DNA of 64,000 nt, from assembly GCA_905178155.1 (NCBI GenBank), contig CAJINV010000002.1:3663838-3727837 (forward strand), given 5' to 3'. This stretch comes from Amoebophrya sp. A120. Taxonomy: Eukaryota; Sar; Dinophyceae; Syndiniales; Amoebophryaceae. The notes below the pieces were generated by a model. That model saw nothing but the letters and a program-made list of their open reading frames with translations, had not been told where the DNA came from and searched no databases. This document shows, one piece after another, positions 1 through 15,000 of this stretch (its first letter is position 1; each line of letters starts with the position of its first letter). The position numbers and the translations under genes are program-made.

Positions 1-3000
1 GACCTGGGAGTCTTCCTTTTCCGGTGGGCACACCCCCGATAGCCGAGAACGGGAGGAGAACGCAATAGCGCACTACGAACGGCAGAAAAATTTGTTTTTT
101 CTCTCTCCGCCGCCGGTTACGGAGGTTTCTCGTTCTCCACAGAAGGCAACACGGAAGAACATCTTTCAAGATTTTTTTGACGCGCCGCCGAAGGATCATC
201 AACTACATTTGAAGTACAACAAAAGCGCTGCTCGGTTAGCGTCTAACCAGGGTCACCAACAGCCGCCTTTCGCAGGTCGTACTTCTACGCGCGATCGGAA
301 GTTCAACGGCAACAACATGATGAAAAAGTACACGGAGGGCCAGCACGTCATGGCTAAGAAGGACGAAGAAAGCGACCACGGGAGTAGCAGTGACAGTGGG
401 TCGTGGGGGCTCGAAGGGCACGAATCGGAGTCGGAAAGCGGCAACGACGTCGTCCCAACCCCCGCGCTATGCATTGCAAATATGTCTGGGTCTGGAAGGT
501 TGCAACTTGTGATGCTGTGTCTGGATTCTAGAAAGAGTTGTATTGCATGACCAGCAAGAGGAGTCCAGTTTGTGCTACGCGGGGAGGGCATTTGTCGTGC
601 GGAATAGGCATCAGGAAGCCTTCTGGAAGTCTGTGATGCTAGGCTCTGCATTACAGGTGTCATGGACCATGCAAAACACGCATGACAAACGTTGCATTCT
701 TCCAGACCCAGACATATTTGCAATTGATACGCGTCGGAGGTGAAAGGAGATTTATCGGATGTTGACGATGCAGCAGCTCCGGCTTTGCCGAAGATGAACC
801 AACAAGGACAGCAGCAACTTGATGGCGGCGCGCCGGCAAGCTCGTCGTCCTCAGCTGCTGCTCCGGCTTTGACTGAGAACAGCGTCGCGAAACGACCACA
901 GGCGAACAAAGGAGAGGACAGCAGTGGCGGGAATGATGATGAAAACGATGAGAACAACAAACATGATACTACTAACAACGGCGCTAGCGCGGGAGAGGGA
1001 ACGGGCGAAAAGAACGGCGGGAAAGATCAAGACACTAGTGGGGGTTCAGGCATTGGAGGGGGTCAGGGAAGCAGTGGTGGCGGAAAAGATGGTAGTAATA
1101 CGAGGATAGTCGAAAATATTTTTTTGATTTTGACATCTTTCTGCAGCGGAACAGCCCCTGCCTCGTGCCACTGATTTTGTTTTTAGCATTAGGTTTTGCG
1201 CAGAATGAAGCCTCATGACATCAAAACATTCGCTTTACCTTACCAATTCTACAGGTGGTGACGACGAGGAGGACGGCGAAGATGATAAAAAGGGAGGTAA
1301 AAAGAACACCAGCACCCCGGAAGTGGAACCAGAGGACGATGAGGAGGACGAGTTACGAATTTGTGAAAAATTTTTAGAGCTGACACGACACGACGATTAA
1401 TTTTTCACACCCCGAGGACATGAAAAATCCTCGACCGAAGCTGTAGCTGCACAAAGTTCGTATGATCCTGCATGGTGCGCACAACCGCTAGCGGAGCATT
1501 TCATGTCTAGTATGAAGTACAAGTGGATTTTTAATTCTTTTTTTGCATCATGAAGAGGACGCACCTTCTGCTCGCTCCTCACATCGAAAAGACGGATTTG
1601 TGAAGGTGGAAACCGTTATGTTCTACAGCTCGACTCATTTTTCGCACTTCATATTGTGAAGAAGAGCAAAAGAAAACAAAGAAGCCTAAGCTAGACAGCA
1701 GTGACAGTGGGTCCAAGAAGATGATGAAAAAGGCTGTGACGCAAGACAACGACGCAGCCCCAATGGACGTGGACGATGATGTTGGGGGTACTATGATTGA
1801 GAACGATGGAGGTAACAAAGCCCAAGATGAAAACAGCCCGGAGAATGATGTTCTTGTCACCAACAAGATGGAAACTACGGATATTATTGACACGAACAAG
1901 TCGGCACCCCCTGCACCTGCTACGGCGATTAAATCTGGTGCTCTTTCTTCGAAAAAAACCACTCCGCCTGCGCCCGCTAGCGGACCGCCTTCTTCTGGGG
2001 ACAAGAACGTGAATAATAAGACGAGCAGTGGCGAGAAAAATATGATCAAAGACAAGAAGAACAAACCGGGGGCTCGTCCTGGTGCTGGAGCCAATAATAT
2101 GGTCAAAGCGATGAAGACCTCCGCCGCTGCAGCAGGTCCCGCTGCAAATAAAACCGGTAGTTCTGGTGGTCCTTCTTATGCTGCGCAAAAGTATCGTACT
2201 AGTAGAAATCGCATGACAAATTCTTTCAGCATGAGAAATGGAATTTGTAATGCGGATCTGCCATAACAAAGGAATCTGTAATGCATGATTGCGATTAGTA
2301 CGGTACTTTTGCAGAGGATACTTCTGCTGCGGAAACCAAGAAGAAAACCCCACCTTCGACCTCGACTGGGGGGTCGGGAAACGAAATATGCATTGGAAAT
2401 ATGTCTGGGTCTGGAAGACTCTGAGCTTGTCACGCACGTTTTGCATGAGCCATGATGTCTGTGATGCATGCCCTAGCGTCACAGATTTTTTGCGGGCTTC
2501 AGCTTCTTGATGCCTCTTCCGCATGACAAATGCTTTCTCTGCGTAGCAAAAATTGCATTCCCTTTGCTGCTCATGCAATACAGACTTTTTTGGAATCCAA
2601 ATGCAGCATCACAAGTTCCGTCCTCCCAGACCCAGACATATTTGCACTCCATACGAAAAGAAGGCGGGCAAGAACGCGGTCGGGATCAAAAAACAGCAAA
2701 CCAACGGCGCTGTGAAAAAAGTAAATGCTGGAGGTAAAAATGGGAACAAGACCACTGCTGCTGCTGCTGCTGCGACTTCTTCTGGACCACAGGTCGTGGA
2801 GCTGCCCGCGGCTACTGCAACTGGTGCGAAGAAGAAAATCAGTCCGACAGGTGGAGGTGAGAAAGACAAGAACGTCACTGGGTCGAAGACTGAGGGAGAA
2901 ATGAAAAATTCGGGTAAGAACAAAAATTACCCGAAAGAGCAAAGTGTTGCTGCTGCACCGCCTCCTGGTGGTGAAAATACACAGCAAAAGGTGAAAGAGA

Positions 3001-6000
3001 ACAAGCAAGGTGTAGCTCCAAAGAATAAGCAAGTCATGCCTGGCACAGCGATTGCTGCAGAAAAGAAGCAAGGATCAAAGAAGACGGTCGCGGGTACTGC
3101 GCTGAAGGAAAAGAATAACGACAACAAAAAACTTCTCGCTGCGGCAGGAGGTGCAGTTAAGAGTAATGCGAAGATTGGTGCGGTCGCTGGTACGTCGGCT
3201 GGTGCTCCGGCCGAGGCCAATATTAAAACCGCTGCTACCGTAAAAACCGGGCAGCCAAACAAGAAGCCTGCTAGTACGACCAACCCGGCCGTTGCTGCCG
3301 GAGGCACAACTGGTGAGAAGGAGAAAGCAAATAAGACCAATTCGAAAAAAACCACGACCGGCGAGCCGGGTACAACAGTTTCTACTGCTGATAAGAAAGG
3401 AGCCACGACTGCAGGTCCTGTGACCACTTCTAAGACCAGTTCGAAGACCACAGGTGCAACTACGACTGGAGCAACCACTTCTATTGCTGCACCAACCGGA
3501 ACAGCGAGTAAGAAGCCTGCTGCCGTCGTGCCACCTACCGGGGGTGCTAAAGAGGCTCCGGCAGCTTCTGTCACGACGACCAAAACTGATAAGTCTGCAA
3601 CTACGTCGACTAATGCAGCTGCCCCAGCGGGCACTTCTGCTGCTTCGTCTAAGCAGGTGGTACTAAAAACAGGCGGAACCGCTGCGGATGGGCCCTCGAA
3701 GAAAGGCAAGCCGGAAGAACTCCAGGAGTGGGTCCACGTTAAAAAGCACGTTCTAGACAAGGAAACGGGGCAGATGAAGATTGTAACGTTTAGAAGGCCG
3801 AAGGACCTCCACGAGAAAAAAGAAAAGGCAAAGCGTCTCGCTGCAGCTACTTCTAGTACGGCGAAAAAGGATGTTGGTGCGAAGGCAAACAATGTTGAAG
3901 AACAGCGAAATAAAAAAACTACTGCAACTACTTCTACTACGGAGATTAACAAGAACCTGAAACGACCGGCTACCGCTGTTGCCGGCGACGAGAAGAATCC
4001 GAAAATAGCAAAGAAGGAAGCCGCGGCGATGTTGAAACCAAGCAGCTCTGGAGGCAGTTGTGACAAGACCAAAATCTCATCTTCTTCCGGGGCTGCAGCT
4101 GGTAATAATTCTACGGCCGTAAAATCCAAGACAATATTGGACAAGAATGGGAACAAGATCGTGAAGAAGCAAACTGCTAATGCTATCCCGGGAACGGCGG
4201 CAAAACCTGGCAAATCTGCAGAACAGCAAAAGCAAAAGAACAAGGCTGCAAAAAGTAGTAGTGCCACCACTGCCATGAATGCCGCCGCAGCGGCGATTGC
4301 GAAGCCGGGAGCTTCGGGCACAACTAGTGCCATTCAAACCACTTCTTCTGCAGATGGGCCTCGCGTGGAAAAGACCAGCAGCTCGGGGGCGAGTAGTGGC
4401 ACTGCAAAAGAGGACCCCGCACCGGAACAAGAGGAACCGCCCGCAGATGATTTATCCACTGCGGAGATTCTTCTTCAAAAGACTTCCAGCACGACGTCAT
4501 CGCAGAAAAAGAAACACGACCAGGAGACCACGGCTGTGAACATCAAAGCGGAAAGAGAAAAGAATGCTGCGAACGATGAAAAAGAAAACACTGCCACTAC
4601 GCAGGTAGAAGTGGCTTCGAATAAAGTAAAGAAAAAGCAAGTCGGTTTCTCAGCGGAAGTAGAGGAACATGAGCAAAAGAAGGTGATCGTGAAAAAAATG
4701 ACCAAACCCACCGGTAAAGCAGACCCTCACAAGCGGGAGAAATCCATGGGAAGACTCAGGTTCGAGAAAGACGCCCTGAAAAGCAAGGCTAGTGCTGGAC
4801 AAACTGCTGCTGAATCCAGCACGACCACAACAGCGGCTACTGCCGGTACTGGTCTCACTGATGGGGAACAAACTACAGCCGCTGCGGCGGAGCTTCTACA
4901 GGTGGAATCTACTGCTATCGATGCTGCGTCGAGCAAGGTAAAAAGCGACGGCGAGGAGAAAAAGACTAAAGCCCTCGAAGACAACAACAAACCCAGCGCG
5001 GCCGAGATGACGGAGCCGAAAGCTGTAGCGACCCTGAATAGTAGTACCTCCTACACCCTCCCACCGGTCGGGGCCACGGTCAAATTAGACGCGATTTGGT
5101 ACAGTGACCCGGACCACAAGGACGGTGGGGAGTACTATAACAGTGAAGAAGATTGGGACTGGGTGGTCGTCTCCACTTTGCGCAACGGGTACATTTTGAT
5201 TGCGAAACTGATTTCGCACGAGACCGTCACCGGCTGCGAAACCTATTCGGGTACTGTGGAGGGCAGTGTGGAGGGGGAAACGAAGCAAATCACACTGTAC
5301 GAGGCCGGGCCGCTCGGTTTCGTCGACGAGGGCAGCAACGGGCACGATGAAACGGACATCACCAGTGGAACGCTTATACCGCAGGGGGTGGCGAGATTGG
5401 GACTGGTAGAATCAGAAATTTTTTGTCGTGGGTCATGAAAAATTTTCAGGAAGGCACGATGATGACCGATTGAATACAATAGTTTTGTTTTGGAGTTATT
5501 GAAAATCTTTAATGAAATAGTATGTTTTTACCGAACAGGAACAACCTACATTTTCCAATTTTCACATTCACCTTTCTCAACAACAGAAAATCATCCGGGC
5601 CAAGGACGTAGAGGTGTGTATGGAGAACCGCGCACCCAGTTTCGCGCTCGCGCGAGCCGTGCGAGACAAGTTTGGCTTCCTTGCCAACTTGAACCAGACC
5701 CTTTTAGCGAAGTACACGATGCTGGAAGCCTTAAAGCGCATTTGCGATTTGCGGATTCGCGAGTTGACGAAGAAGCATGAGAAATTCAGAAACAGCACGT
5801 ATGCATTGCAAATATGTCTGGGTCTGGAAAAAGTGGGATTTGTGATGCTAACTGTCGACGATAGAAAAATCTGTATTGCATGAGAAGCAAAAGGTGCTGG
5901 AATTTTTGCCACGACCCGGAGAGGGCATTTCTCATGCAGAATAAGCATTAGCAAGGTTTTGCGAGAATTGTGATGCTACCGCATGCATCACAGGCCTCGT

Positions 6001-9000
6001 GGATCATGTACAATTGTGCATAACAAACTCCCCGAATGCTCCAGACCCAAACATTTTTGCATTTGATAGCACGACAATGAAAACAATGACGTCGACGGAA
6101 TTATGTGAACGCCGGGACAACTGGCGCATGCTGAAAATCTGGACAATCAGGCTGAAGTTTCTGCAGCGGGAACTGAAACCCTTGGAGAATTTGTCGGAGG
6201 ATTTGCAGTATCAAATGCAAAAATGTCTGGGTCTGCAAGGACCAGGATGCAAGTTTGTCATGCTTGTCTCACATGACTCTTAAACCTGTAATGCGTGAGC
6301 AGGAAAAGGGCCTCCTACCTGTCATGCAAAAATGTAGTTTGTCATGCGGAAAGCGAAACACAAAGGAGCCCAGAAACTTGTCCTGCGTGGCTGCCTATAG
6401 CAGTGTCCACACAATTCATGAATTAGCATCACAAATTTCCAGACCCAGACATATTTGCAATGCATATGCAGGCAAAGAGAAACGTCGGCGAGTACATCCA
6501 CGAAGAGAAACAGCACCCCCGGACGCACTTGTCCACGAAAGACGAGTACATCGAGAGGTACAAGGACGAAAAAACCGGCAAAGACGAGGAGAAGGAAAGC
6601 CCGTTGCTGCCGCTCACGGAAGCGTTTATGGAGGCGTTTGACTACCGGTTTCGGGACGCGGATTGGCTGACGCATTTCGAAGGTAATAACTTTCAGCAAA
6701 CGGAGATTGACGAGATGGCGAAGTTATGCATTGCAAAAGTATGCTGATCGTACTAGCTACTAGTGGAAACATCACAAATTTCCTCAGCATGAAGAGCGGA
6801 ATTTGTGGTAATTATGCGGGTTGTTCATTACCTTAAGGAAGGGATTTGTAATGCGTGGGCCACAATTAGTACGACGAGCAGGAGTATTTTGCAATGCATA
6901 GAATTACGTCCTCTGCGAGGACAATAAGGAGGAGGCGAAGCGCCGCGACGAATACCCGCACAAGGAAATAGCAGACATAGACGCGATGCTGGACGAGAAG
7001 GCGCAGTTGCAAGAAAACGTGGATTACCACGTCCGCTACGACGCCAAAACCTACAACAAATTCTTCACCCATCACGGCGAAAACCGGGAGAAATTCGGGA
7101 AGTTTGAGGAGAACAGCAAGTTGAAAAACTTCTGCGTCGACGAAAATAAGTGGAAGGGGCAAGATTATGAAAAGTGGGTCGCGGATATCAAATGTAAAAA
7201 TGTCTGGGTCTGGAAGATTGCGAGATTTGTCATGCATATTTCGGATCACGCAAATGGCGTCTGATGCAGGCAAAAGCATCACAGGTTTTGAACACGCCTC
7301 ATGATGCCTGTCCCGCATCAGAAACTTCCTACTTGCGTGCCAAGAAGTGGACAGCTTTTGGCGCTCATGCAACACAAATTTTTGTGTGTTCCAGAGATTG
7401 CATCACAAGTTCCAACCCTTCCAGACCCAGACATTTTTACATTTGATAGCGGAGTACCTGCCGCAGTTCGAGGACTTCCGCAGTGAAATTTCGGTATGAC
7501 AGTGCACAGCTCCCCCTCCCTCTCATTTGTATTGCATGAACAGGAATACAAACGCCAGCGACCCTGGAGCTTGTGCATCACAAATTTATCAATGTAAGTA
7601 CCTACTGTAGTACTGTTTGGGCTTTTGAAGTTTGTCATGCAAACAGTGCCACACGGACGCGACTGAATTTGGGACTTTGCATGACAAAGGAGGGGGAGGG
7701 GGAGTTGTGCGCTGTCATATTCGGAGACGGACTACCAAGACCTGATTGACGACTACAACGACGAAGAGGAAATGCTTTTGCACGGCTGTTATCCTGTGCA
7801 AAAGTATCGTACATGTAGAAATTGCAATCATGCATCACAAATTTTTTTCTCAAGGTAAATCCGCATTACAAATTCAATTTGTAATGCTAAGCCAATTTGT
7901 AATGCAATTTATACTAGTACGATTCTTTTGCAGTCCATAGCTGCCCACTCGACACCCAGTTCACGAGTTTGACCGCGATCTTACCAAATGCAAATATGTC
8001 TGGCTCTGGAAGAGTGAAACTTGTGATGCTGGCTTTGGTTCCTACATAAAGTCTGTACTGCATCAACAGCAAGAGAGGTCCAGTTTTTGCTACGCGGAAA
8101 GGGCATTTCTCATGCGGTATGGGCATCACAAGGCCCTCATAAAATCTGTGATGCTAACGCATGCAAAATAGAGACCATGGGTCATGCAAAATGTGCATGA
8201 CAAACTTTGCACTCTTCCAGACCCAGACATGTTTGCAATTCATAGATCTTGCGGCTCCGCGACGCCGCGCTCGAGGGTGGGAAGAGCACAAGAATTAGCC
8301 GGGACAGCGGGGAGCCGCGGCTGCAGGACTTCACGACCCTGTGCAAGGAAAAAGAAGAGGAAAAGCAATTGCTACTCAACGCCTGCGAACCGACGGAAGA
8401 CGGACTGTTGGTTCACGTCCCCACCGGTGAGATAAAAGACCCGGAAGCGATGTTTTCGCCCGAAAAAGTTTTACACTCCCGCGCGGTCATCGTACCCCCG
8501 CGCATGGACCCGAAGCCCCACTCAAAGAAAGTCCCGGCGGCTTTTTATCCTGTGCAAAAGCATCGTATTCGTATTGCAATCATGCACTACAAATCTTTCT
8601 CTTAAGGTAAATCAGCATTACAAATTTTACTTCTCGTGCTGAGGAAATTTGTAATGCATTTATACCAGTGCGATACTTTTGCAATTCATAATTTTGAAAA
8701 CGGAACCATTTACGACTTCGCGCTCGCCTTCGATTTACCCGCCGACGAGGCGTTCTTGGAACCTTTATTACAGTGAAAAATGCCCCCACCCCAGAGTTGT
8801 CATGCAGAATCACAACCGCAGGAAAACTTGTAATGCGCATCCCCCATGAGAGGCATTTTGAATCGTGTTATGCAATTTGTGATGCTGTAACGAGGATACC
8901 AGGATGGCTTTGTGATGCGGTTGTCCTTGCTAACCCGCATTACAATACAGAGAAAAACTTGTCATGCGTGACTCCGAAAACTTCTGGATCTGTGTTGCAG

Positions 9001-12000
9001 AGGTCCCATCTTAACTCTGGGGAGGTGGGGGCGTTTTTACACAGGATAACCCTGGATGCGTCATTACAGCGAGCAGAATTTCGAAGCATTGATGGAGCCG
9101 TTGGTCGATGAGGGAGAGAGTGTGTTGGCGTACAAAAAGAAGATTGGCGATACCATCTTCAATTTCACCATGCACTGGCGGAAAGTCATCGAGCGAATGC
9201 GCTTGCTGGTACAGTTTTTTCAAAGTGTTTTAGTCTACCGAATAAATCTGTTGTTAGATTTTTTACGGTGTTGTAACAGCTTAGATCGACGCGTGGTCAA
9301 CATGAGGAACAAATTTATGAACATTCTTCATTTCACCGCAGGTCCGCAGCAACTTGATCTTTCAAGAGGTCTACAAGTACTAGTATCAAATGCAGAATCA
9401 CAACCAGACTTCTACTCTAGCGTAAGATACCACATGAGCGCCGACTTCCGATGCATATTAGGTCCGTGTTTTGCATAGCTGTCACCGCCCCAGGAGGCAT
9501 GGGGCCGACAAGTTCGCCTAAGACAGATGCTTGTTCATTTGCGGCCTTCTTTGCAATTACATGATGTTGCCGGACTTCTACATCTAATCCTAATGCGGTA
9601 GGAGCGGTTATTAATAAAACGGTATTACATCATGCTAGTAAATGAAGATTTTGTTCTGCTTGTCCCTCTTCATACCAACCCGCGCGGAATGGCGCAGGAG
9701 GAGGGGTATCCTGAGTAAAACTGTCCCCACACTAGAGCCAAGATGGGAAATCCGCTAGACAAATCAGCCACCTCTGGTTGTTTCGCATGACAAGTTTGTC
9801 CTCGTGGTGTAGTCGTGTTTAGCTAGTTCCGAAGCGTCGCAGATCTCGCGTATCGTGCTGATTCTAGCATCGCAAACTCCACAACAGAACTAGAAAATGG
9901 CTCTCATGGGGGTCCGCATGTGAAACTTTTTTGGCATGACAACTCTGGGGCGGGGACATTTTTACTCAGGATAAGGGTGACCCGGAAATCATACCAACCA
10001 CCGACGAGACCGGCAGGTTGATCGACGACCTTCACCAGCGCATCGACTACAGCATGCTGAAAAAGCGGATTCTGCTCCACGATATGAGCTGCAAAAGCAT
10101 CGTACTAGTAGTAATTGCATTACAAATTACCTCAGCATGACAACTGGAATTTGTCATGCTGTTTTACCTTGGGATGGAGATTTGCAATGCATAATTGCAA
10201 TTACTACGGTACGAGTGCGATACTTTTGCACTGGATACGCGACTTGACCATGCAGTTCGTGAAAAAGCACGGAGCGTTGACCCCCGAGCAAGCCCAGTTA
10301 CGGCGCGAAGCCGCCCAGGACGTGGACCTGTACCACCAGGGAGGGATTCCGAAGTATGTATTGCAAATGTGTCTGGGTCTGGAAACCTGTGATGCTAAAG
10401 TATGGATGAGTCTGGTGCTGTAAAGTGCAGCCAAGCATGACAAAGTTCTTTGACGCCGTCGCCGTCTGATGCGTAGCACGCATGACAAACTGCGTCTTTA
10501 CGTGACACAAAAAAGTAACGCCTTTGATCCTGGGTAATATGCAACACAGATTTGTCAGGAATGCTAGACATGCAACACAAGTTTCACTTTTTCAGACCCA
10601 GATGACATATTTGCGTTTGATACGAAGGAAATTCTGACGATTGAACAATTTGACGAACTGAAGGCGATATCCTGTGCAAAAGTATCATACTCGTATAAAT
10701 GCAAGTCTTGCATTGCAAATAAATCCGTCTTACAAATTTCATTTCTCATGCTGAGGGAATTTGTAATGCATTTATACGAGTGCGATACTTTTGCAATTCA
10801 TAGGCGAAAGAAAGAGCGGTCGAGGAAGCGGCAAGACTCGAGGAAGAGCGAATTGAAAAGGAGAAAGAGGAGCAGAAAAGATTGGAGGAACAAGAAAGGC
10901 TGGATGAAGAAAAAAGGCTGGAGGAAGAGAAGAGGCTACAGGAATTGGAGGCGTCCCGGCGCAATGAGGATCGTCGAAGCCGGGATAATTTTTACAAGAA
11001 CCGGAATAAAGACGACGACAGTGACGATGTGGTAATTCCGCGGATGACCAAAGACGAAATCTCGACGAACATCAGCCAAATTCTGTACCACAAGCCGGGA
11101 CCTCGCCGACCCGACCCGAACCACGACGTGGCCAGCGGTATGACCCTGATACAAAACACGACCAGTGGCGGAGGTAGTGGTCATCTTGGCGCGTTTGTTC
11201 CGCACCGTACTAATAGCGGCGGTTACAACGCAGACAGCCACAATACCAAGGGTGGTACTTCTACCCTGGACCTCCACGCCAAGGGTGGCGCCTTCCGGAA
11301 CCACCACAAGTACGGCTTCCAAGGAAACGAGCAGCCGAATTTGCTGATGTTTTACCCCCCGGGGTACCGACCGCTCTACCACGCTCAAAAACGGCATAAA
11401 GCGTCGCGGTCTGGAGGCGAGACTACGGCGTTCGATGATATTTGGGTTCCAGAGCAAAACAGCACCTACGTGAGCGTTTCGGAAATTCCAATATCAAATG
11501 TAAAAATGTCTGGGTCTGGAAGAATGCAAGATTTGTGATGCAGGTTTTCCATGACCCATGAGGTCTGGAATGCGAGACCCAGCATGACAGATTCTGCGAG
11601 ACCTTTCTAATGCCTATCCTGCATGAGAAACTACCTCCCGACTTGGTCAAAACTGGACGACTTTTGGTAATCATGCAACACAGATTTTTGCATGCTGCAG
11701 ATCTAGCATGACAAGTTGCAATCTTCCAGACCCAGACATTTTTACATTTGATATCCAACGATGTGCTACGACGATGCGTCCCGGGCGTACTACTTTCCGA
11801 GTGGTAACTATCACAGCAAAAAAGTGCTACAGTTACACACATAGTCTATGCAAGACCGGCAACACAGACAACCTTTCTCATGCAGGAAATGCTTGGGAGT
11901 CGCGTTTCCTTCCTGTTTTCCATTATGATCTCCGCATTACAAGTTTTCTGTGCCACACAGAGAAAATTTGTGATGCAGAAACTCCAACAAATGTGTAACT

Positions 12001-15000
12001 GTAACACTTTTTTCTCGTGATAGTAACCGCTTCAAGTGGCACGACCTCATCGGCGTCTCCATGCGGGGCCACGTCGTATGCAAGAAAAAAACTGTGTAAG
12101 TGTAAATTTGTGTTGCAGAAGATGCAACAGAGTTACACCTGTCATGCCAGACAGCCACGAAGTCCTCTTTTCATGTGTGTTTTCCCTTACAAGTAACGCA
12201 TGACAGGTTTTCTCTGTCATGTAGAGCAAATTTGTGATGCTGTTTTTCAATGAAAGTTACACTTACACACTTTTTTTCCTGGATACGTCGGGAAATTCGA
12301 CATGCACAAGTGCGACGTGATGTTTATCAACGTCGAGTTCACCAAACACGAGAAAGACGCGCATCTGTTTCCCCGGGAAGCGAGTGGGTGCTCCTTGTTC
12401 GTATGCGCTGCAAATATGTGTCTGGGTCTGGAAGAATGCGCGATTTGTCTGTCATGCTCGGCTAGCATGACTCTGAAACCTGTCATGCACATCACTCAAA
12501 AGCCTTACTTTTCTGTCATGCAAAAACGCAGTTTCTCATGCAGAATAGACAACACCTACACCTAGCACCTCAGGAACCTGTCATGCTAGAGCGCCAATCG
12601 TAGCGTTTCCTCAAGATTCGCCGACCAGCAACACAAGTTCTTTTCAGACCCAGACATATTTGCATTCGATAGTTCGGGCACATCACGGATTTACTGATCA
12701 AATCGGACAAACTGGACGAAAATGGGGAACCGAAATACTACGCGGACACGTACCGATATCGCAAGAAAAAACTGTTTCACTGTAAACTTGTAATGCAGAA
12801 CATGTATCTCAGAAGTGCTTGTCTTGCTACACATGCAAGACAGGCGATTTTTAGCTGTGTTTTCCCTGAGGAGCCTCGCATGGCAGGGTTTCCCTGTCGT
12901 GTAAAGCAAACTTGTGATGCAAAACTTGCAAAATCCTTCCAGTGAAACACTTTTTTCGTACGATAACCGAAGCAAGGACTCCTACATGAAAGAGGTCTTC
13001 ACCCGCCACACGGAAACGCAAGTTGAGTTCATCCTGGTTCGCGACGAGCTGAAGCCGCACCGCGTGAAAGCCAGCCGGATCAAAGTCCTTGACTATCCCA
13101 AAGACGGGCACCGGTATGCATTGCAAATATGTCTGGGTCTGAAAACCCCTGTCTGGGCGGGGTTGCGGCTTAAGGGAGAGTCTCGCCCCTTAACCAAAAG
13201 GGTGCGTCGTCTCTTCCGTGAGAACAAAAACTTATGGCGTAAAATGGGTCGGGTCCTGGATCGTTCTGTTTGTTGGGCTGTCGCGCTCGGCTAGCTGGCC
13301 GGGCTGTACTGATCAGGTGTGGTGGGTAGCTCCCGACTGGTCGGTACTTTTATTGGGGCGACTTGCCGTGGTAGCGCTCGGCTTTTGTATGATGAGGTCG
13401 CCGAAAGTGCTTCCTCGCCCACCCCCCGGGGAGGGGATCCTTGACCTGTGGCGCTGGGAGCGGGTGTCCACTACATGATGATGATGATGATGCAAGTCAG
13501 GGAACAATAAGTGAATTGTAATGCGCAGCCAAGCATGACAAGTTTTTTCATGCTTCTGTGCTGCGTATTCTGCATGAGAAACTGCGTTTTTGCATGACAG
13601 GCGAGAGAGGCTGTTCCTTCTTTGTGGTCACGCAATACAAAGTGCAGAGTCATGCCAGACTAGCATGACAACTCTTGCAATCTTCCAGACCCAGACATGT
13701 TTGCACTTGATAAACGGAGGTGGGCCACGAAATTGGACGAGAGGGAAGTCCCCTCGATGCGGCAGCAGGAGGAAGACGTGTGTCTCCAGAAGGAGAAAAT
13801 TTTAACGCAGTGGACCGCGCACGTGGAGCGCATGCACTACGTCGACTTTGTGAGCGGGAAAGGGGACCAGCAGTGCCCGGGGAATCCGCACTTGAAAACG
13901 ATGCCCAGCCCGATGCCGTTAAATCAAATCTACCGGGGAAGCATCCAGCGGATCATGCACAAAAGGTATCCTGTGTAAAAACGTTCTCACACCAGAATTG
14001 TCATGCAAATCTGCATGCTCAAAATGTAAATGTTTCTCATGCGGAGCCCCATGACAAGCGTTGTCTAGTCGTGTTTTGGAATTTGTAATGCTCGAGTCAG
14101 CATAATAGGCAAGATCTGTGATGCTGCTGAACAAGCTGAGCAGGAGTTTTACACTACGCGGCCAAACTTGTCATGCGCGTGAGCCTAACCTTGCTGATTT
14201 GTGTAACAGATTTCCTTTTTGACAATGGGAGGGGGACGTAGTTTTTCCTCAGGATATGAGGGACTGCTTCTTCATCGCCGAAAACTACCGGGAAGAGGAC
14301 CCGACCGGGGTCTGGACGCAAGACGTTTTCGGCCACATCAACGAGGTTTTTATTTGGTTTGCTTGGCGATGTTGATTTTCTTGCATTGGAAATTTATGAC
14401 CCAGTATCAATCAAAAATGGAATTCGACTTTGTGTCAAACTGCTGCGCCTATAATATTTACACCTCGGAATAGACTTGAAATGCAGTGTGCAAAAACTTG
14501 AAAACAAAATACCCAGTTCGACTCTCCCTTTGCCGTGCGTTTCCTGTCCGAGCGCACGATTGTGGAGTATGAACTTCGGCAGGATTGGAAGCGGCCGGAG
14601 CGCGTGATGGCCGCGCACATCAAGGTGATTGACAAACGGTTCACCGCGGAGCTCGCCACGCTGCACCGGGCCTTGGCGATCGAACGCGAGAAAGACGAGA
14701 AGGACCGGGGCATTCTATGACAGGGCATAACTCCCCCACCCCCTCATTTGTCGTGCAAAATCCCAATCCAGGCTGTGCCTCTTAGCACTGTGTGCATGAC
14801 AAGTTCTGGCAGCGGCAGCCCAAATCGCACTACAATCCTGTGCAAATTTGTCATGCAAAACCTGCATCCTCCCTGGCACTTGTATTGCCGTTCATGCTAT
14901 ACAAATGAGGGGCAGGGTGATTTGTGCACTCTCACACATTCGGTATAAGGACGACAAGGCCTACTATGACGAGCGAACTTATGGAAGCGTCAGGATTGAA

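Noticed and set aside
92-550. A complete 152-residue gene
   Set aside because: The apparent start is TTG, the frame is open to base 1, and the 3' end runs into a family A introner. It is only the first visible exon of the giant gene.
468-729. TA dinucleotide target duplication of Tc1/mariner type
   Set aside because: Elements are flanked by TA on both sides, but retaining both or removing one TA fails to keep frame at several sites. Treating TA as part of the element and the next 5 bp as the duplication fits almost all sites.
2927-4333. A 468-residue minus-strand frame
   Set aside because: Antisense shadow of the Lys/Ala/Thr-rich exon. Its Phe/Val/Ala-rich translation follows from the complementary codons.
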